64,000 nucleotides of DNA from Onchidella celtica. Lineage: Eukaryota > Mollusca > Gastropoda > Systellommatophora > Onchidiidae. Positions 12,181 to 24,100 of the stretch are shown in pieces. The stretch lies in contig OZ007581.1 of assembly GCA_963931925.1 (NCBI GenBank), forward strand, positions 12,020,192 to 12,084,191, in the 5' to 3' direction. The notes below the pieces were generated by a model, which saw only the letters and a list, made by a program, of their open reading frames with translations, was not told the DNA's origin and did not search any database. Both the position numbers and the translations under genes were made by a program. Every line of letters begins with the position of its first letter. The first letter of the stretch is position 1.

Positions 12181-12612
12181 TAACTGATATTGATCTATTA
12201 ACTGCACTCTATAAACTTTGTTTCATATGTGTACAATTTTACAATTTTACATAACCTCACACAATTACAAAAAGGCTCCCTGAAGAGGCGGTGAGATCTA
12301 CATTGTAAAAACGCACTTTAACTGGAAGACTACTAGTCAACAGCCCTGCCCAAGTTTTTTTGTTTCCTGTGTCCTAGCTTTCGTGAGCCGCGAGCTAAGT
12401 GTCTGAGAGAGCATTGGGTGTGGTCCAGCCCAGTCAGCTAAACAACACTTGACTTCATCATGTCACCGTGTTCCCCATCCGGAAGGTAAAAAAGTATGGT
12501 TTACATTACACAACGTAGGCTACATCACACAAGTAATGCGCAATTTTTCTTGTCCTATGTCTGCCGAAATCAAAGTGGGCTGTTTTGTGAAAGTGATAGG
12601 CCTACTATAGAG

Positions 12613-12791
12613 CAACAGTTCTCAACCTTTTCTACACTCCGCACCCCTAGAAAAATTCTGATATATTCTTGCAACAACTACACAAGTTTGAAGATGACAT
12701 GTACACTGTAATTTTAAAATTTCCAAATCCAAGTTTTCACATCCCTTGAAATATCGTCTCTCACCCCGAGTAGCCTGGATGGGAACCCCTG
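12613..12791. mobile_element. hAT MITE, 179 bp
   Basis: The ends CAACAGTTCTCAACC and, inverse of the right end, CAGGGGTTCCCATCC are imperfect terminal inverted repeats of the Tip100/Charlie type of hAT. The 8-bp flanks CTATAGAG (12605-12612) and CTATAGTG (12792-12799) match at 7 of 8 positions. There is no coding capacity. The target resembles that of the larger hAT at 8869-10823, in line with the TATAGA-like preference seen twice here. Confidence 0.7.
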
Positions 12792-12890
12792 CTATAGTGC
12801 GTTTCAGACAACGTGGCGCCACCAAAATGACAATATCTTTAAAAAGAATGGATGAAAATAGCTGAAACCTGGCATGCAGTGATGATGCAG

Positions 12891-12896
<6 letters not shown>

Positions 12897-12933
<37 letters not shown>
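12897..12933. repeat. (TA)n microsatellite
   Basis: About 18 perfect TA dinucleotides. Confidence 0.95.
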
Positions 12934-12937
<4 letters not shown>

Positions 12938-13309
12938 CCTTCGCATGATTTTTTTTTTCAAAATTACTTTGCATGGAAATAAGTAGAATCCATTCACAAA
13001 AATGTATTTTTTTTTCAAATCATTCCCAAGCACTAACATGGCACTGGGTGGCGCTCTAAATCGTGTGCATGCTAAAAGTGGAGCTGTCTCATCCTATCTA
13101 TAGTGTCTTTGATGTATATAGCAATGTGCGCCATGAGCGCAAATTATTATTCACGTCCGACCAAAAACAGTTTTACTGTAATTATCGGCTTGGTGACCGG
13201 GAGTGGCACCAGTATGTTGGTGAACTTCACACCCCAGCAGTGCAGAGGTGCAGTAGAGTATATTCAGTCAGTGTTGATATTCATTATCCTTCCTTGTCAT
13301 TGTCCTTGA

Positions 13310-13803
13310 CCACTTACACTCCCGCCCGCAGGGACACCTCTGTGGCTCTGACAACCAGTCCTCTCCATTCATCCCGGCACTCCGCCCTCCTCAACGCGTC
13401 CCTCAACTCCAGGCCCGTCCACTCTGTGATGTTGTTTTCCCATCTCTTTCTTTGTCGACCTCTCCCACTTCTTCCTTGTACTGCGCCCTGCGGGATTGTT
13501 TTGGCAAGGCCTGGTAACCTCTTGACATGAGCATAATACTTCAGCATGCGTCGCTTAACTGAAGTGGGGAGATCTGTATGGACCGATTTCATTCTCGATG
13601 CGTCTCTTTACTTCCTCGTTGGTGATGTGATATCTGTATGAAATGCCAATGAGTCTTCTATGGCGCCTCATTTCAACTGCTTTGATCCTTTTTTCGAGGT
13701 CAGCTTGTAGTGTCCACGATTTGCAAGCATAGAGGAAGATTGCCATGACTAAGGATCGCATCAGTCTGATTTTTCAGCTGATGGAAATGTTTTTGTTGTT
13801 CCA
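13310..13803 (-). mobile_element. LINE 3' part (first half of a split copy)
   Basis: On the minus strand the sequence reads WNNKNISIS, then MRSLVMAIFLYACKSWTLQA, then EEVKRRIENEIG, and, after a frame change near 13560-13590, the C-terminus with GLAKTIPQGAVQGRSGRGRQ and KRWENNITEWTGLELRDA. This end is typical of a LINE family widespread in marine invertebrates. It continues exactly the RT part at 17964-18560: joining the two across the insertion restores SIWN-NKNIS in frame. The 3' terminus is near 13310. Confidence 0.8.
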
Positions 13804-15065
13804 TGTACCGAAATGCCATGTAGTAACCGCTCACCTCTGTCATGGAGTTGATTTAGAGCTTACTATTAAGGATATATTTCGACTGTATTTGAGAGGGGCT
13901 AAACCGCACTTGCAGATATACGAAAGACCAATTCAACAAAATGGATACTTTTAACAGTCAGGCCTGCAGGGCCACAACTATTTATTACGATTAAATAGAA
14001 TATGGAAACAAGTTATGGGTTTGTGACATCAATAGCAACTGCAAATTAATCTAATGCAGATCTAGATCTCTAATCTAACTAAAACAATCATACAAATCAT
14101 TCCCCTACTGTATTAACACAACCACTTACAGGTAGATCTATCACATGTGGATATCAACTTTAAATTCAGTCACAATGACGTTAAATGACTTACAGGCCAA
14201 GGACTTAACTTTATAATAGTTTATAAGTAAAACCAATCTTAATCTGGAGTAAAACTATAATGTCCTGGCAATTACTAGTCTGACAAGACACAATTCAAAT
14301 TCACTGATTACATTCCTTTAAATCTCCAAAGCGATACAGCCAGTGTTAAGTTCCATTCGTTCAAAATATCATTCCAATCATACTGTTAAAATAAATACTC
14401 CTCGCTGGTAGCTGTCCTTGACAATCTAGGTCTGCAATCGCAGGCGAACATTCCTGGAACTATTTTAGTTGATGTTATGATGACATAGGTTGACCTTACC
14501 ATTGTTTCCCGGTCGTGCAAGACCGAGAAGAATCCATATCTGGCTAGAATAAGCTGTACTGAGACATGAGCTCTCTTTATCTGACCCAGCTTCTTCGTCG
14601 AGTACAGTTACGGCATTAGTTTGTCTACTAACTTTTCATCTCTAGTGGAAAATGTCTAAAGAACTGAGACATCTCACGATATGGAGGTTGCAGCCAACGT
14701 CTATGTCTAACTGCCGGCCAACTGCGAGGCTTAAATACTGACTAATTCTCCCCGGCCAAATCTATACCCGACCCAAGCACTGCCAATACTGATTGGTCAG
14801 TTCTTCAACGGTTGGCCTTATGACGTCTGCAGACAACTTCCCCACTTTCCTATACGCCTCTCGCGTTACAGCCGTAACCGGTGTCAACTGGTTAGTAGGA
14901 TGTTGCATCTCTCCCACCGCCCAGTCCCGCGTGACCTCGCGTTAGACTTTTGAGTCTAATATCAATCATGACAACCTACCCGTTCGATCGGTCCGCCTTC
15001 CCGTTCTATTGTTCGAATTTATGTCTCAGGCTACCTGTTAGTAGAGCAATTATCTCTGACCCCTC

Positions 15066-16540
15066 TGTCACAATCCCCTCTAGATGTTATGAATGGGGTG
15101 TGTTTAGTGTTTACTAATATGAATGGGTATATCTGTTCGACTACATTTTTTTGTGTATGTGTAAATGTCTAACTCACACACAACCATACTAATTACCAAA
15201 TAACATATTGGTAAATTTTAGGCTGACCTGCAGGGTCATAAACCATTTACTGACATTACGATAAGTACAACATATTGTATGTGAATATGAACTACGATGA
15301 ATAACAATGTGCGTAGAAATTCATTTCAGATCTAAGTCTGGAACCATTCTATAATGTCATTCTATCTTAAATATTTAAACTAATTCTAAATCAATTCTTT
15401 TCAATGCTTTGATCCTTATAATCCCCCACTGAAACTCTAACCCCTTAATTATTTTATGCCTATCATTATGCTAAAGGCTGACAGTGTTACTTAAGTACTT
15501 CTACAGACTTGTCCAGCTCACTACGGAGGCATAGGCATATGATTATTTAGACTTAACGACAAATCCTACAGGTAGGATCGTCGATCTACATTGACATGAC
15601 TTTCATACCATCAAAATAACTTCACAAGGCATGGATCTTCTAGATCTTTGATGAGCGGGTAATTCCCAGCCTCACCAAGTCCAAGACAGTTTAAGTCTAC
15701 AAAATACAAAATATAGATCTAGCTAGATCTCAAAGAGATACATTTATCGTAAAGTTCATTCTTTCAAAATCACTGTTCCACCCTGTTAAATGTAAAGGCT
15801 ACAAGTAAATTCCATTCGTTCAAAAGATAGATATCCGCAGCGACGTCCTGCTCTAGATCTGTTCCTGGGATTTAGATGTTATGGTGGCATAACTTTGACA
15901 TTTACCATTGGTTCTCCACCGATAGGTTGAGAACAATCGATTCCAAGCTTTCAGCACACTGTGCAAAGAACATGAGCACTCTGTTAGCGCCTACGTTATG
16001 CACAAGATTGCATGGGTAGATCTAGTCCACTGCTTTTCGTTCTAGGAGAAAAGTTTAAAGCCTGAGTTCCCACACGGCTGGATTGCTTGAACATCCGTCT
16101 AGAACTAAAGAATTAGTTCTCCCGCGGCCGACAGACCCCTGATAACAATATCAGTACGCCTGCCCTCATTGGTCGTCAATTGAACCGTCCATAATATAAT
16201 TCTTCCCCCTAATCTTACCCTTGGCGTTAATTTTCATTAATGCCCTATTATCTTTTTATCTAAATATCCACCATCTCCCCTAGTATATATTCTTGCTGAC
16301 TTTTTCTAACCTATTCATAAAAATTCAGCGATATCCTATTTACTATGTCTCTGTCCCCGCTATCCCGTCAGCCCACCGCCCCCCCTTCATTAACCTGGCT
16401 TCACAAAAACCCCAGGCATGGCCTGCCTCCTTGACCTTAGATACTAGTCCACGGCTGACGCGGCACGCATGTTCCCAGTATCTAGGGTAAACAAAAGCAC
16501 CTGGTCACTCGGTGATCGTGTGCCATATTAAACCTTGACA
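15066..16540 (-). mobile_element. Solo LTR 'b', same family, nested in copy a
   Basis: On the plus strand it starts TGTCACAATCCCC and ends AACCTTGACA. The flanks CCCTC (15061-15065) and CCGTC (16541-16545) match at 4 of 5 positions. Much of the sequence aligns by eye with copy c (for example ACCTGCAGGGTCATAA, then GGTAATTCCCAGCCTCACCA, then the conserved GTGTGCCAT near its minus-strand start). An old, non-coding relic. Confidence 0.6.
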
Positions 16541-17139
16541 CCGTCCACCTAATAACCCAGCGTCCGGGTTTGGCCACGCTGGAATCTTTGTGCACGTTTT
16601 TATGGCTCACCAATTTGAGCTAAGTAGAACCTCCCAGTTTCCCCCTCTGTAATTTTGGGTTTCTGTATATATTCCAGAGCAAATCTGGAGTAGTCAGTCC
16701 ACTTGCAATAGACTCACTGCGAGGTCCTGGTCGTGTGAAGCAGTATACCGGTCTGAAGTGCCTATACGGCTGTGTTAAGATGGCTCGCCTAGGGGAGCGT
16801 TTAAGACTTTCAATTTCGCGTGGGACTTAGTCATAGTACATTTTTATATTTCTTGCTCTGCTAAAGCATGAAATAAGCTCGATTAGAGCGGCGTGTGAGT
16901 CTAAGCTTAAAGTTAGCTCATGTAGAGCGGTGCATATGTAGCACATATCCTAAGTTCAAAAGGAACTCTAAGATTTCTAGTGTTATACTCGCTTCTTATG
17001 GCAGTATTAGACCTGTAAGCCTCAGTGTGACCAGGCAGGCTTCTGTCGGGAAGGCTAGAGGCCCAATACCTAAAAGTGACCACCTGTTTTTCCAGTAAAG
17101 TATCCTTGGCATATTGTTAGGACATTTTATTATATTGTG

Positions 17140-17330
17140 TATCCTGTGACTGTGACCAGAGCCTTTAACTGCATCCTGTACGAGTAGTCAGGAAAATTAG
17201 TTATATAGTAGTTATCCTGTGGATGAGAACAGTACATTTGATGTATATCTAGTCTGTACGTGTATTAAGAACAGTTTTAATAGAGTGTATCCTGTGGATG
17301 TGACCAGGACATTTTGTGTATTGACAGTGA
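17140..17330. repeat. Short imperfect repeats with ATCCTGTGGATG
   Basis: A unit of about 75-95 bp containing ATCCTGTG(A/G)(C/A)TG and GACCAG recurs three times (near 17141, 17213 and 17287). It lies in the part of copy a that has no counterpart in the other LTR copies. Confidence 0.45.
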
Positions 17331-17963
17331 AACCTGTAGTGTATTTAAGAGAACATTGTCTTCGGGGATTCCAGTTTCTCGAGAGACCAGACATTCTTCT
17401 GTTTAGGACCAACACCGTCAGGATCACAGATTCGGAATTAGTACAAGTTAAATTTCAGTTAGACTAGTTATTGGAACAGTGGGGATAATGTGTGGAATTT
17501 TCATTAAGTGCAGAGCCAATAAGATATACCCATACCTTTTTATTTGTGTTTTAGTGTAGCATACTATAATCCATTTTCTTGTCCTTGCATGCACAAATGA
17601 TTGTCATGTCATTGCATTAATCAGAAACCTTTATTTTAGGGTAGTTAGTTTAGTTTATGGTTATTATATGTATTATCTTTAGATCATTAACATCATATCT
17701 GTGTGAAATTTTTGCCCATCTGTTCTGTCACATATCTTACTTTCAAAATTGATTAACTGGTATCTACTTCAAGTTATTTTAGACTGTTTTACTAAAGTAT
17801 ATTAAGCCCCCATCCCACGTGTCCCGATAACGTTTATTGTGTGTATAACTATAAAGCAGTTGTTTCCATTGGCGTGTCGTAGTCTCACAAAGGCCGAGAC
17901 ATCCCAAGGTTACAAACGGCTTTTGCAAGACCATTGACTGCACCTGCGCTTTGTGATATTCCA

Positions 17964-18560
17964 TATTGACTTCAACTTTGTCAATGCGGCTGTGGTCCGA
18001 GCAATTCTGGAGAGAATTTCTGGTTTTGATCCTTCATCTGCGATTGTTACACCCAAGTATTTGAAGCTGTTGACTGGTTCAAGCTTCCTGATGTTGATCA
18101 TGATGTCGCTGGCAAAACAAGTTGGGTTGTTGGTCATCACATTGGTCTTTTCTGCATTGATGTCGATGCCATATTCTGTGGGGGTGTTGTTCAGGCTGTT
18201 GATCAAATTGACTAGCTCTTGCTCCTCTCCACCTAAACCATTGATGTCGTCGGCAAAACGGAGGTTTTTGATGGTTCTGCCTCCAATATTGACTGATCCT
18301 CCGTGGTCTTGAAGTGCATCAGTCATGATTCTTTCTAGGAAGACGTTGAAGATCATGGGTGGGAGTAGACAATCCTGGCGCACTCCGACAGTCGTTCGGA
18401 ACCACTCGCCTATGTTGTTGTTGAAGAAAACCGCACTGGTGGCTTTGTTGTAGAGGCTCTCGATGACTTTGATGAGGTTGGCCTCATTATCAACAAAACG
18501 TAAAGCAATTTCTTCAGTTGGAAGTATGGTATTTTGTCGGCATTTGAGCTGTTGACAAGT
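17964..18560 (-). mobile_element. LINE RT part (second half of the split copy)
   Basis: The frame contains ANLIKVIESLYNKATSAVFF, GEWFRTTVGVRQDCLLPP (motif B region), IGGRTIKNLRFADDING with the catalytic FADD, YGIDINAEKTNVMTNN and SFKYLGVTIADEGSKPEILS, ending at KSIWN. This is the palm and thumb of the same LINE whose 3' end lies at 13310-13803. One open frame runs through it, and its 5' end is truncated near 18500-18560. The residues after KSIWN, beyond 17958, belong to the inserted LTR. Confidence 0.85.
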
Positions 18561-18564
18561 GAGG

Positions 18565-19190
18565 GGAAGAACAACACCTTCTTGGCTTCTCGTCTTCTTG
18601 ATTTCTTGACTCTTGGATCTTAACGACACTTGTCGACCCTGCTTCTTATTTGTACCTTTGGCCACAAAGGCGATACATTGACCTACGGGTTTCCCATCAT
18701 GATAGTATGGTGTTGAGCCCATTGATCAACATTGCACTGGGTTGGGGGTACAGAGTTCACCTAGAGACGAAGAACCAGAGCCTAAATAGCACCAAACGCG
18801 CCAAAAGGAGAGATTTCCATTATAATTATGTGTGTTTATGTCATTAGCTAGAGATTGAATACTGCGGAGTCTTTACCTTGATTATTATGTATTGATTCTC
18901 TTGATTCTACTCCAGCATAAATTGCCGTGCTATTGTATAATTCATGTTCTTCATTATTATTGAATAAAGTAACATTGTGTATATATATTTACTACATATC
19001 TCGTTCATTATAATTCAGAGAAGTTGAATTTAGTTGGCTATTTAGTGTGTTGGTGCCGTGCCTATCACGGGTAGTGTCAGAAGAAAGTTAGTGAGAGACA
19101 GAGAGAGGAAATGCAGGCAGAGTGCTTGAAATTAATCTCTATTTAACTGATTTAACTGATTACTATGTTCCATCTCGTCAACTATGATCA
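18565..19190. other. No gene recognised
   Basis: Unassigned AT-rich sequence between the LINE copies. Confidence 0.4.
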
Positions 19191-19194
19191 TCAT

Positions 19195-19535
19195 CTGACA
19201 CTACAAAATTGAAAGTACCTAAAATGAATCTGTCCACTGTAGGAGAAAAGTCCTTTTCATTTCTTGGCCCTACCATCTGGAACACTCTTCCAAAGACAAC
19301 CAGGGAAATTAATGACATTGGTTCTTTCAAACGCCATCTGAAGACCCATTTCTTTCAGACAAACTAGGCTAGGTGTTTTTCGGCAGCAACAATATTAAAT
19401 ATTTTTGAATTTCTTTTGCCTATGCGTGTGTGTGTGTGTGTGTGTAAGAGTTTGTTAAAGCGCCCAGAGCGTGTCATCGACGGGGTTGGGCGCTATATAA
19501 ATGCAATATATTATTATTATTATTATTATTATTTA
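19195..19535 (+). mobile_element. CR1/L2-like LINE, 3' terminal fragment
   Basis: An open segment to the TAG near 19366 reads LSTVGEKSFSFLGPTIWNTL and KRHLKTHFFQTN, the standard C-terminus of L2/CR1-group reverse transcriptases (LST.G.R.FS..GP..WN.LP, then FK..LKTHLF). It is followed by a 3' UTR with GGGCGCTATATAAATGCAAT and an (ATT)n tail at about 19510-19534, the usual end of these LINEs. A (GT)n run at 19427-19445 lies in the UTR. Only the last 340 bp are present. Confidence 0.85.
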
Positions 19536-19654
19536 CACAGTAGTAAAGTTAGTCTATAGCAATTAGTCATTCAGAGCTTCCATCCTGACTATATTTGAGA
19601 TAAGATTAAGCACAGCGTGACAGTGCAAGATAGGGCGGAACGGTTACATGGTTA

Positions 19655-20115
19655 CACAGTAGGAAAAGTGTGCGACAGGACTGAGATAGTTCATATGGTC
19701 CATGAGTAGGAAATGTGTGCGACAGGACTGCGATAGTTTGTATGGTCCAGGAGTAGGAAATGTGTGCGGCGACAGGACAGAGATAGTTCGTATGGTCCAG
19801 GAGTAGGAAATGTGTGCAACGACAGGACAGATATAGTTTGTATGGTCCCGGAGTAGGACATGTGTGCGACGACAGGACAGAAATAGTTTGTATGGTCGAG
19901 GAGTAGGAAATGTGTGCGACGACAGGACAGAGATAGTTTGTATGGTCCCGGAGTTAGGACATGTGTGCGACGACAGGACAGAGATAGTTTGTATGGTCGA
20001 GGAGTAGGGCATGTGTGCGACGACAGGACAGAGATAGTTTATATGGTCCAGGAGTAGGAAATGTGTGCGACGACAGGACAGAGATAGGTCGTATGGTCCT
20101 GGAGTAGGAAAAATA
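19655..20115. repeat. Minisatellite, 47-50 bp unit, about 9-10 copies
   Basis: The unit GTGTGCGACGACAGGACAGA followed by GATAGTTTGTATGGTCCAGG and AGTAGGAAAT repeats nearly exactly. The first two copies lack one GAC triplet. A long minus-strand frame with a repeating peptide across this region is a by-product of the unit length, not a gene. Confidence 0.92.
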
Positions 20116-20900
20116 TGAGATGGGACAGAGATACTTTGTATGATTATTGCCAAGGAAAAAAGCTGGGGATGGGGATCAGGGAAGGAATGGGGTAGAGACA
20201 ACAGCAACGACCACAGTGCAAGCAACATCATTATCTCCTTCACAACGTTTCTGTAAGCAAAATAACATGATAAAAATTAGCATGGATTTTACCCACAGGA
20301 AATGGTAAAATAACTCATGCGAGTAGCAACTCAAGTGACACTTGACAAACATATTTGGCACAGGATTTCCGGTGTCATGCAAAGGAGTTCCTCTTCTGAG
20401 TTACATTTTGTTTTTGTGAGTAATATTATTATTTGGGACGCGACTACTTCCATTACACAATACGGTGAAATAAAACGCTATAGTATTATGAGTAAAACAA
20501 GACTTTTGAGAAATATATTATTTTTATCATTATAGTATTGCTATTGTAGTTATTGTGGCCATTATTAGTATTATTGTTATTATCGTTATTATTATTATTA
20601 TTATTACTACATATCCTTGTTGTTGTTGCTATTTTTGTTATTAATGCACTATGAATTGAGACTTTCTTTATGTTACAATTGTGAGGGTTCAGGCGTTCTC
20701 CTCATGATGTCATCATAATTATGAGGTTTTTATTTCCATTTCTATTTTTCTTCGTGATAAAAAAATGATTAAATCTGATTAACATGTCAAGAAATAAATC
20801 TACTATGAATACAATCATCATGCTCTTCTTAGATTTCTCTGGTTTTCATTAAACTCAATGTCACAATTGGGATTTTTTAGTTTGAGTGCGGAAGTTGATA
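20116..20900. other. Upstream region of the lectin-Ig gene, no feature certain
   Basis: AT-rich sequence with a short ATT run near 20590-20607. No promoter element is sharp enough to call. The transcription start of the gene beginning at 21038 probably lies in or just after this interval. Confidence 0.3.
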
Positions 20901-21037
20901 TGTGGCGATTAAGTGTCGTCTTCCAGCATTAATCGTGGTCAGTCATTTTGTAGTTCTGTCACTTCACCGAACTGTTTATTTCCTCGCCAGGAGAGAGAAA
21001 CCTTGTTGAAATTACCTGTCTGTAAGAGCATATAAAC

Positions 21038-21101
21038 ATGGATCAGCTGAAAGCTGTGCTGCTGGTTGCAGTCCTGTGTACAAGTGTTCTATCCACTGCA
21101 G
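21038..21101 (+). CDS. Exon 1: signal peptide
   Basis: The ATG in context AAACATGG opens MDQLKAVLLVAVLCTSVLST, a classic signal peptide, and the exon ends after 21 codons plus one base at CTGCAG, followed by the strong donor GTAAGAT. The phase-1 end is shared with most later exons. The next exon (23563) restores a GAT codon. Confidence 0.8.
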
Positions 21102-24100
21102 GTAAGATTTTGTATTAAACGTTAACATTTTAGTAAACATCTTTGATTCCTGTGATATTTCCGGACTCGGTGTAGCATCGTTCGATGATGGTCCTTAATT
21201 TAAACTTAATGATATCAGTTTAATTCATAATTGAAATGCAGAATAAACACTATCAAATTGAGCTGTCCTCTTGAAAAGCATCGGGCCCAAATACTAATTG
21301 TGTATTTGTTGATAATGGTAATGCTAACAAAAAACCGACTAATTGCAAATCGAGGGCACTTGGCAAAACTGTCACAACCCGTCCTTAAAGAAGAAAAATA
21401 AATGTAGCCTTCGCAAATTCTGGTGCAAGATATCGGTTTAATTTTGAAAACCAAGTGTTGAAAAAAGTTCTTTTAAAATTGTGAGTATTTAGTCCCATAA
21501 AGAAAATTAATCAGTCTTTTGCTTCTCCTCAAAAAAAAAATAAAATAAATGATGAGTTACATAGAAATCCCCGTTTTGAACAAAATTCAGTTCATAATAT
21601 TATCTGTTCACCATTTTTTGAACCGCAAAATATGACACGCGTTTTGGTTGAGTAGAATCGAATGGTTTGACCGGAAATTGCGTTCTACGTCTCTCTTCAC
21701 ACATTACTTGCCCAAAGTCAAATTTTGTCACATCTGTGGTAAATAGGCAACGTGATTGGACCTTTTTTGGCCACTTTTGCACCATCCAGCTGATACACTA
21801 TTGGGTTATGGTTCAATATATGTGGGCAGATGATGAACAATCTGCACTTTCTTTACTCTCTAGATTGATCTAAATCTAAGTATGATGCCGTAGATGTGTA
21901 TACCATGTAGATCTACATCCATACGCTCTTTAACGCCTGGTGTCACGAGTAAAGTCAGTGGCCTTGTACGCCACGAATGTAAAGGGGGTAAACTTAGTAG
22001 GGGAGAAGGGGATTTTAAACTTGTTGACGAGCATGAAAGGTTACTGTCACGAGTAAGGTCGGTGGCCTTGTGCGCCACGAGTCTAGGGGGTGAGCTTAGC
22101 AAGGGAAAGCATGATTTTTAACGTTGTTGACGAGCGTGAAAAGATACACACGACTCGCTTGAAACTATTCCCGTGTGCAAGACCCTCGGGAGTATAAATA
22201 GAGGAGAAGCTCACCACACGTGGTTCCCATTTGTTCCCAAAAAGCAGAGAGTGACGGTCCGGACGATCATGTGGAGATCGTGCCATGGGGACCAGAGTTG
22301 TTAGATGTGTGAAGGATCCATGATGTTCCCATTTGTTCCCAAAAAGCAGAAGTTAACGGTCCGAGCGACATGTGGAAGGTCCTGCCATGGGGAACAGAGT
22401 TGTTAGGTGTGAGGGATCCATTATGTTCCTACAGAAGTTCGTTGATAATCGATGGGGGGTGTGAACCGTCTGTTTTCTTATTCGTTTGAGGCTTGGAAAT
22501 CTTGAAGAAGGGATGGGAACCCTTCAAGAACCAATGATCCACGATGGCGGGTGTGAACCGTCTGTTTTCTTATTCGTTTGAAGCTTGGGAATCTTGAAGA
22601 GGGGATGGGAACCCTTCAAGAACCAACGATCCACGATGGCAGGATTGAACCGTCTGTTTTCTTTATCGTTTGAAGCCATGGGCGGGTATGAACCGTCTGT
22701 TCCCCTTTATCGTTTGAAGTTGGAGATCCTGGAAGGATCGTTTGAACTCTGGAGACGTGAAAATGCATCAGCGAAGAGATCAGATGTCGACAGAGACTTT
22801 TAAGTACAAATAATTAAGTTATGGACAAAGGGGTTAGGCGTTAGTTGGCCTAAGAGGGAGTAGAGAGTAGTCGTCGTCCCCGATAGGGATTTTTACATAT
22901 CTTTGTTTTTTTGTGACTGTGTGTTTGATTATTATGAGTTGAATGTTTTGGCATAAGTTACATGTCACGCATTTAGTAATAAATATCGTTTAATTTAAAA
23001 ATTCACTCTGTGTCGTTGGTCGCCGGTCTGCTTGCTTAGCTTGTTAGCTGAGGTTGAAAGGAAAAGTAAATTAAGTAAACATCACGCACGTGGTCGTGAC
23101 AATCATCATGCACGTGGTCGTGGCACTGGAGAAAGCGAATTTATCTCATGGTATAATTTTAGTAATTTCTTTCCACATCTTGAACTTCCATAAATGACAG
23201 GGTGGATAGGACTAGGAGACCTTCAGTTATCCTACTGAGGATCAATATCGAAATTGTACAATTAGTAAGAGAATCACTGTAGTTAAGTACGATGGGTTTC
23301 CTGTGTTTTAGTTACCTCACTGAGTCACATCCAAAATGGCGGTGCTGTAGTCACGAAAGGTGGATTTTTTTATCTTCTGGTAGTTCCCTATTCTGTGACA
23401 CCCACTGCTCATAGGCGTCGCCATTAATAGCTGGGTCACTAGGCGTAAATTAACATGGGCTGGTATGATGCAGAATGGGGTAAGGTAATTACAGTTTGAA
23501 GATTCGAAGATGTTTTTGTCTGGATCTTTACAAGTCGAATATTCTTGTTCCTACACTGTCAGATATTAATGTGTGCGAATCTGGGTGGAAGTATCACAGC
23601 CATACCGGCACTTGCATGAAGTTCTTCGATTACTTGGATTCATTTTACGACGCCAGCAGCAACTGCGCAAAATAAAGATGGGGAACCACACTGTCACAAA
23701 TCCCATACTGGGAGATGTAATAAGTATAACAGGACAACAATCACGAACGAACATGTATAACACTTAACAGAACAACCCATCAGACTCACACATTTATTAA
23801 ACATAAATATAAAGATAACAATGCAATGACATACGTTATATCACTTAATTAAACTGCCGTCCACGGCCTTCTCCCGTAAGCACACTTCCTCGGGTCCACA
23901 ACCCGGTAATTACTCTAAAGACACCTCGGCCTCAGCCTCTCGACTCCCGGTCTTAATGACACACTAATATTCTTTCACTCCACAGTCTCTCAATAGCGCC
24001 TCCCTATGGCAATACACCTTAGCCTCCTATACACTTCACGTGGCCATAACACGTTAATACTTCAATTCACACAGTAATACATCCATGTCACAGTAGTACA

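Larger units (their letters stand above)
13804..17958 (-). mobile_element. Solo LTR 'a' of an unnamed LTR family, with another LTR nested in it
   Basis: This block interrupts a LINE copy and is flanked by TTCCA at 13799-13803 and 17959-17963. On the plus strand it starts TGTACCGAAATG and ends GTGATA. Read on the minus strand it has a CCAAT box (GACCAATCAG near 14800) and a TATA-like CAGTATTTAAG near 14750, the same promoter layout as the other copies of this family in the window. Nothing coding was seen. About 1.48 kb of it is the nested LTR at 15066-16540. The remaining 2.7 kb is longer than its relatives, so 16.6-17.9 kb may hold a further insertion; short repeats containing ATCCTGTGGATG occur there. 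Confidence 0.6.

Noticed and set aside
11781-12187. Arg/Glu- and Ser/Leu-repeat frames
   Set aside because: Translation of CT and GATA microsatellites.
13063-13530. 155-codon plus-strand frame
   Set aside because: Antisense of the LINE C-terminus at 13310-13803.
19644-20243. 199-codon minus-strand frame with repeated peptide
   Set aside because: It is wholly explained by the 47-50-bp minisatellite.
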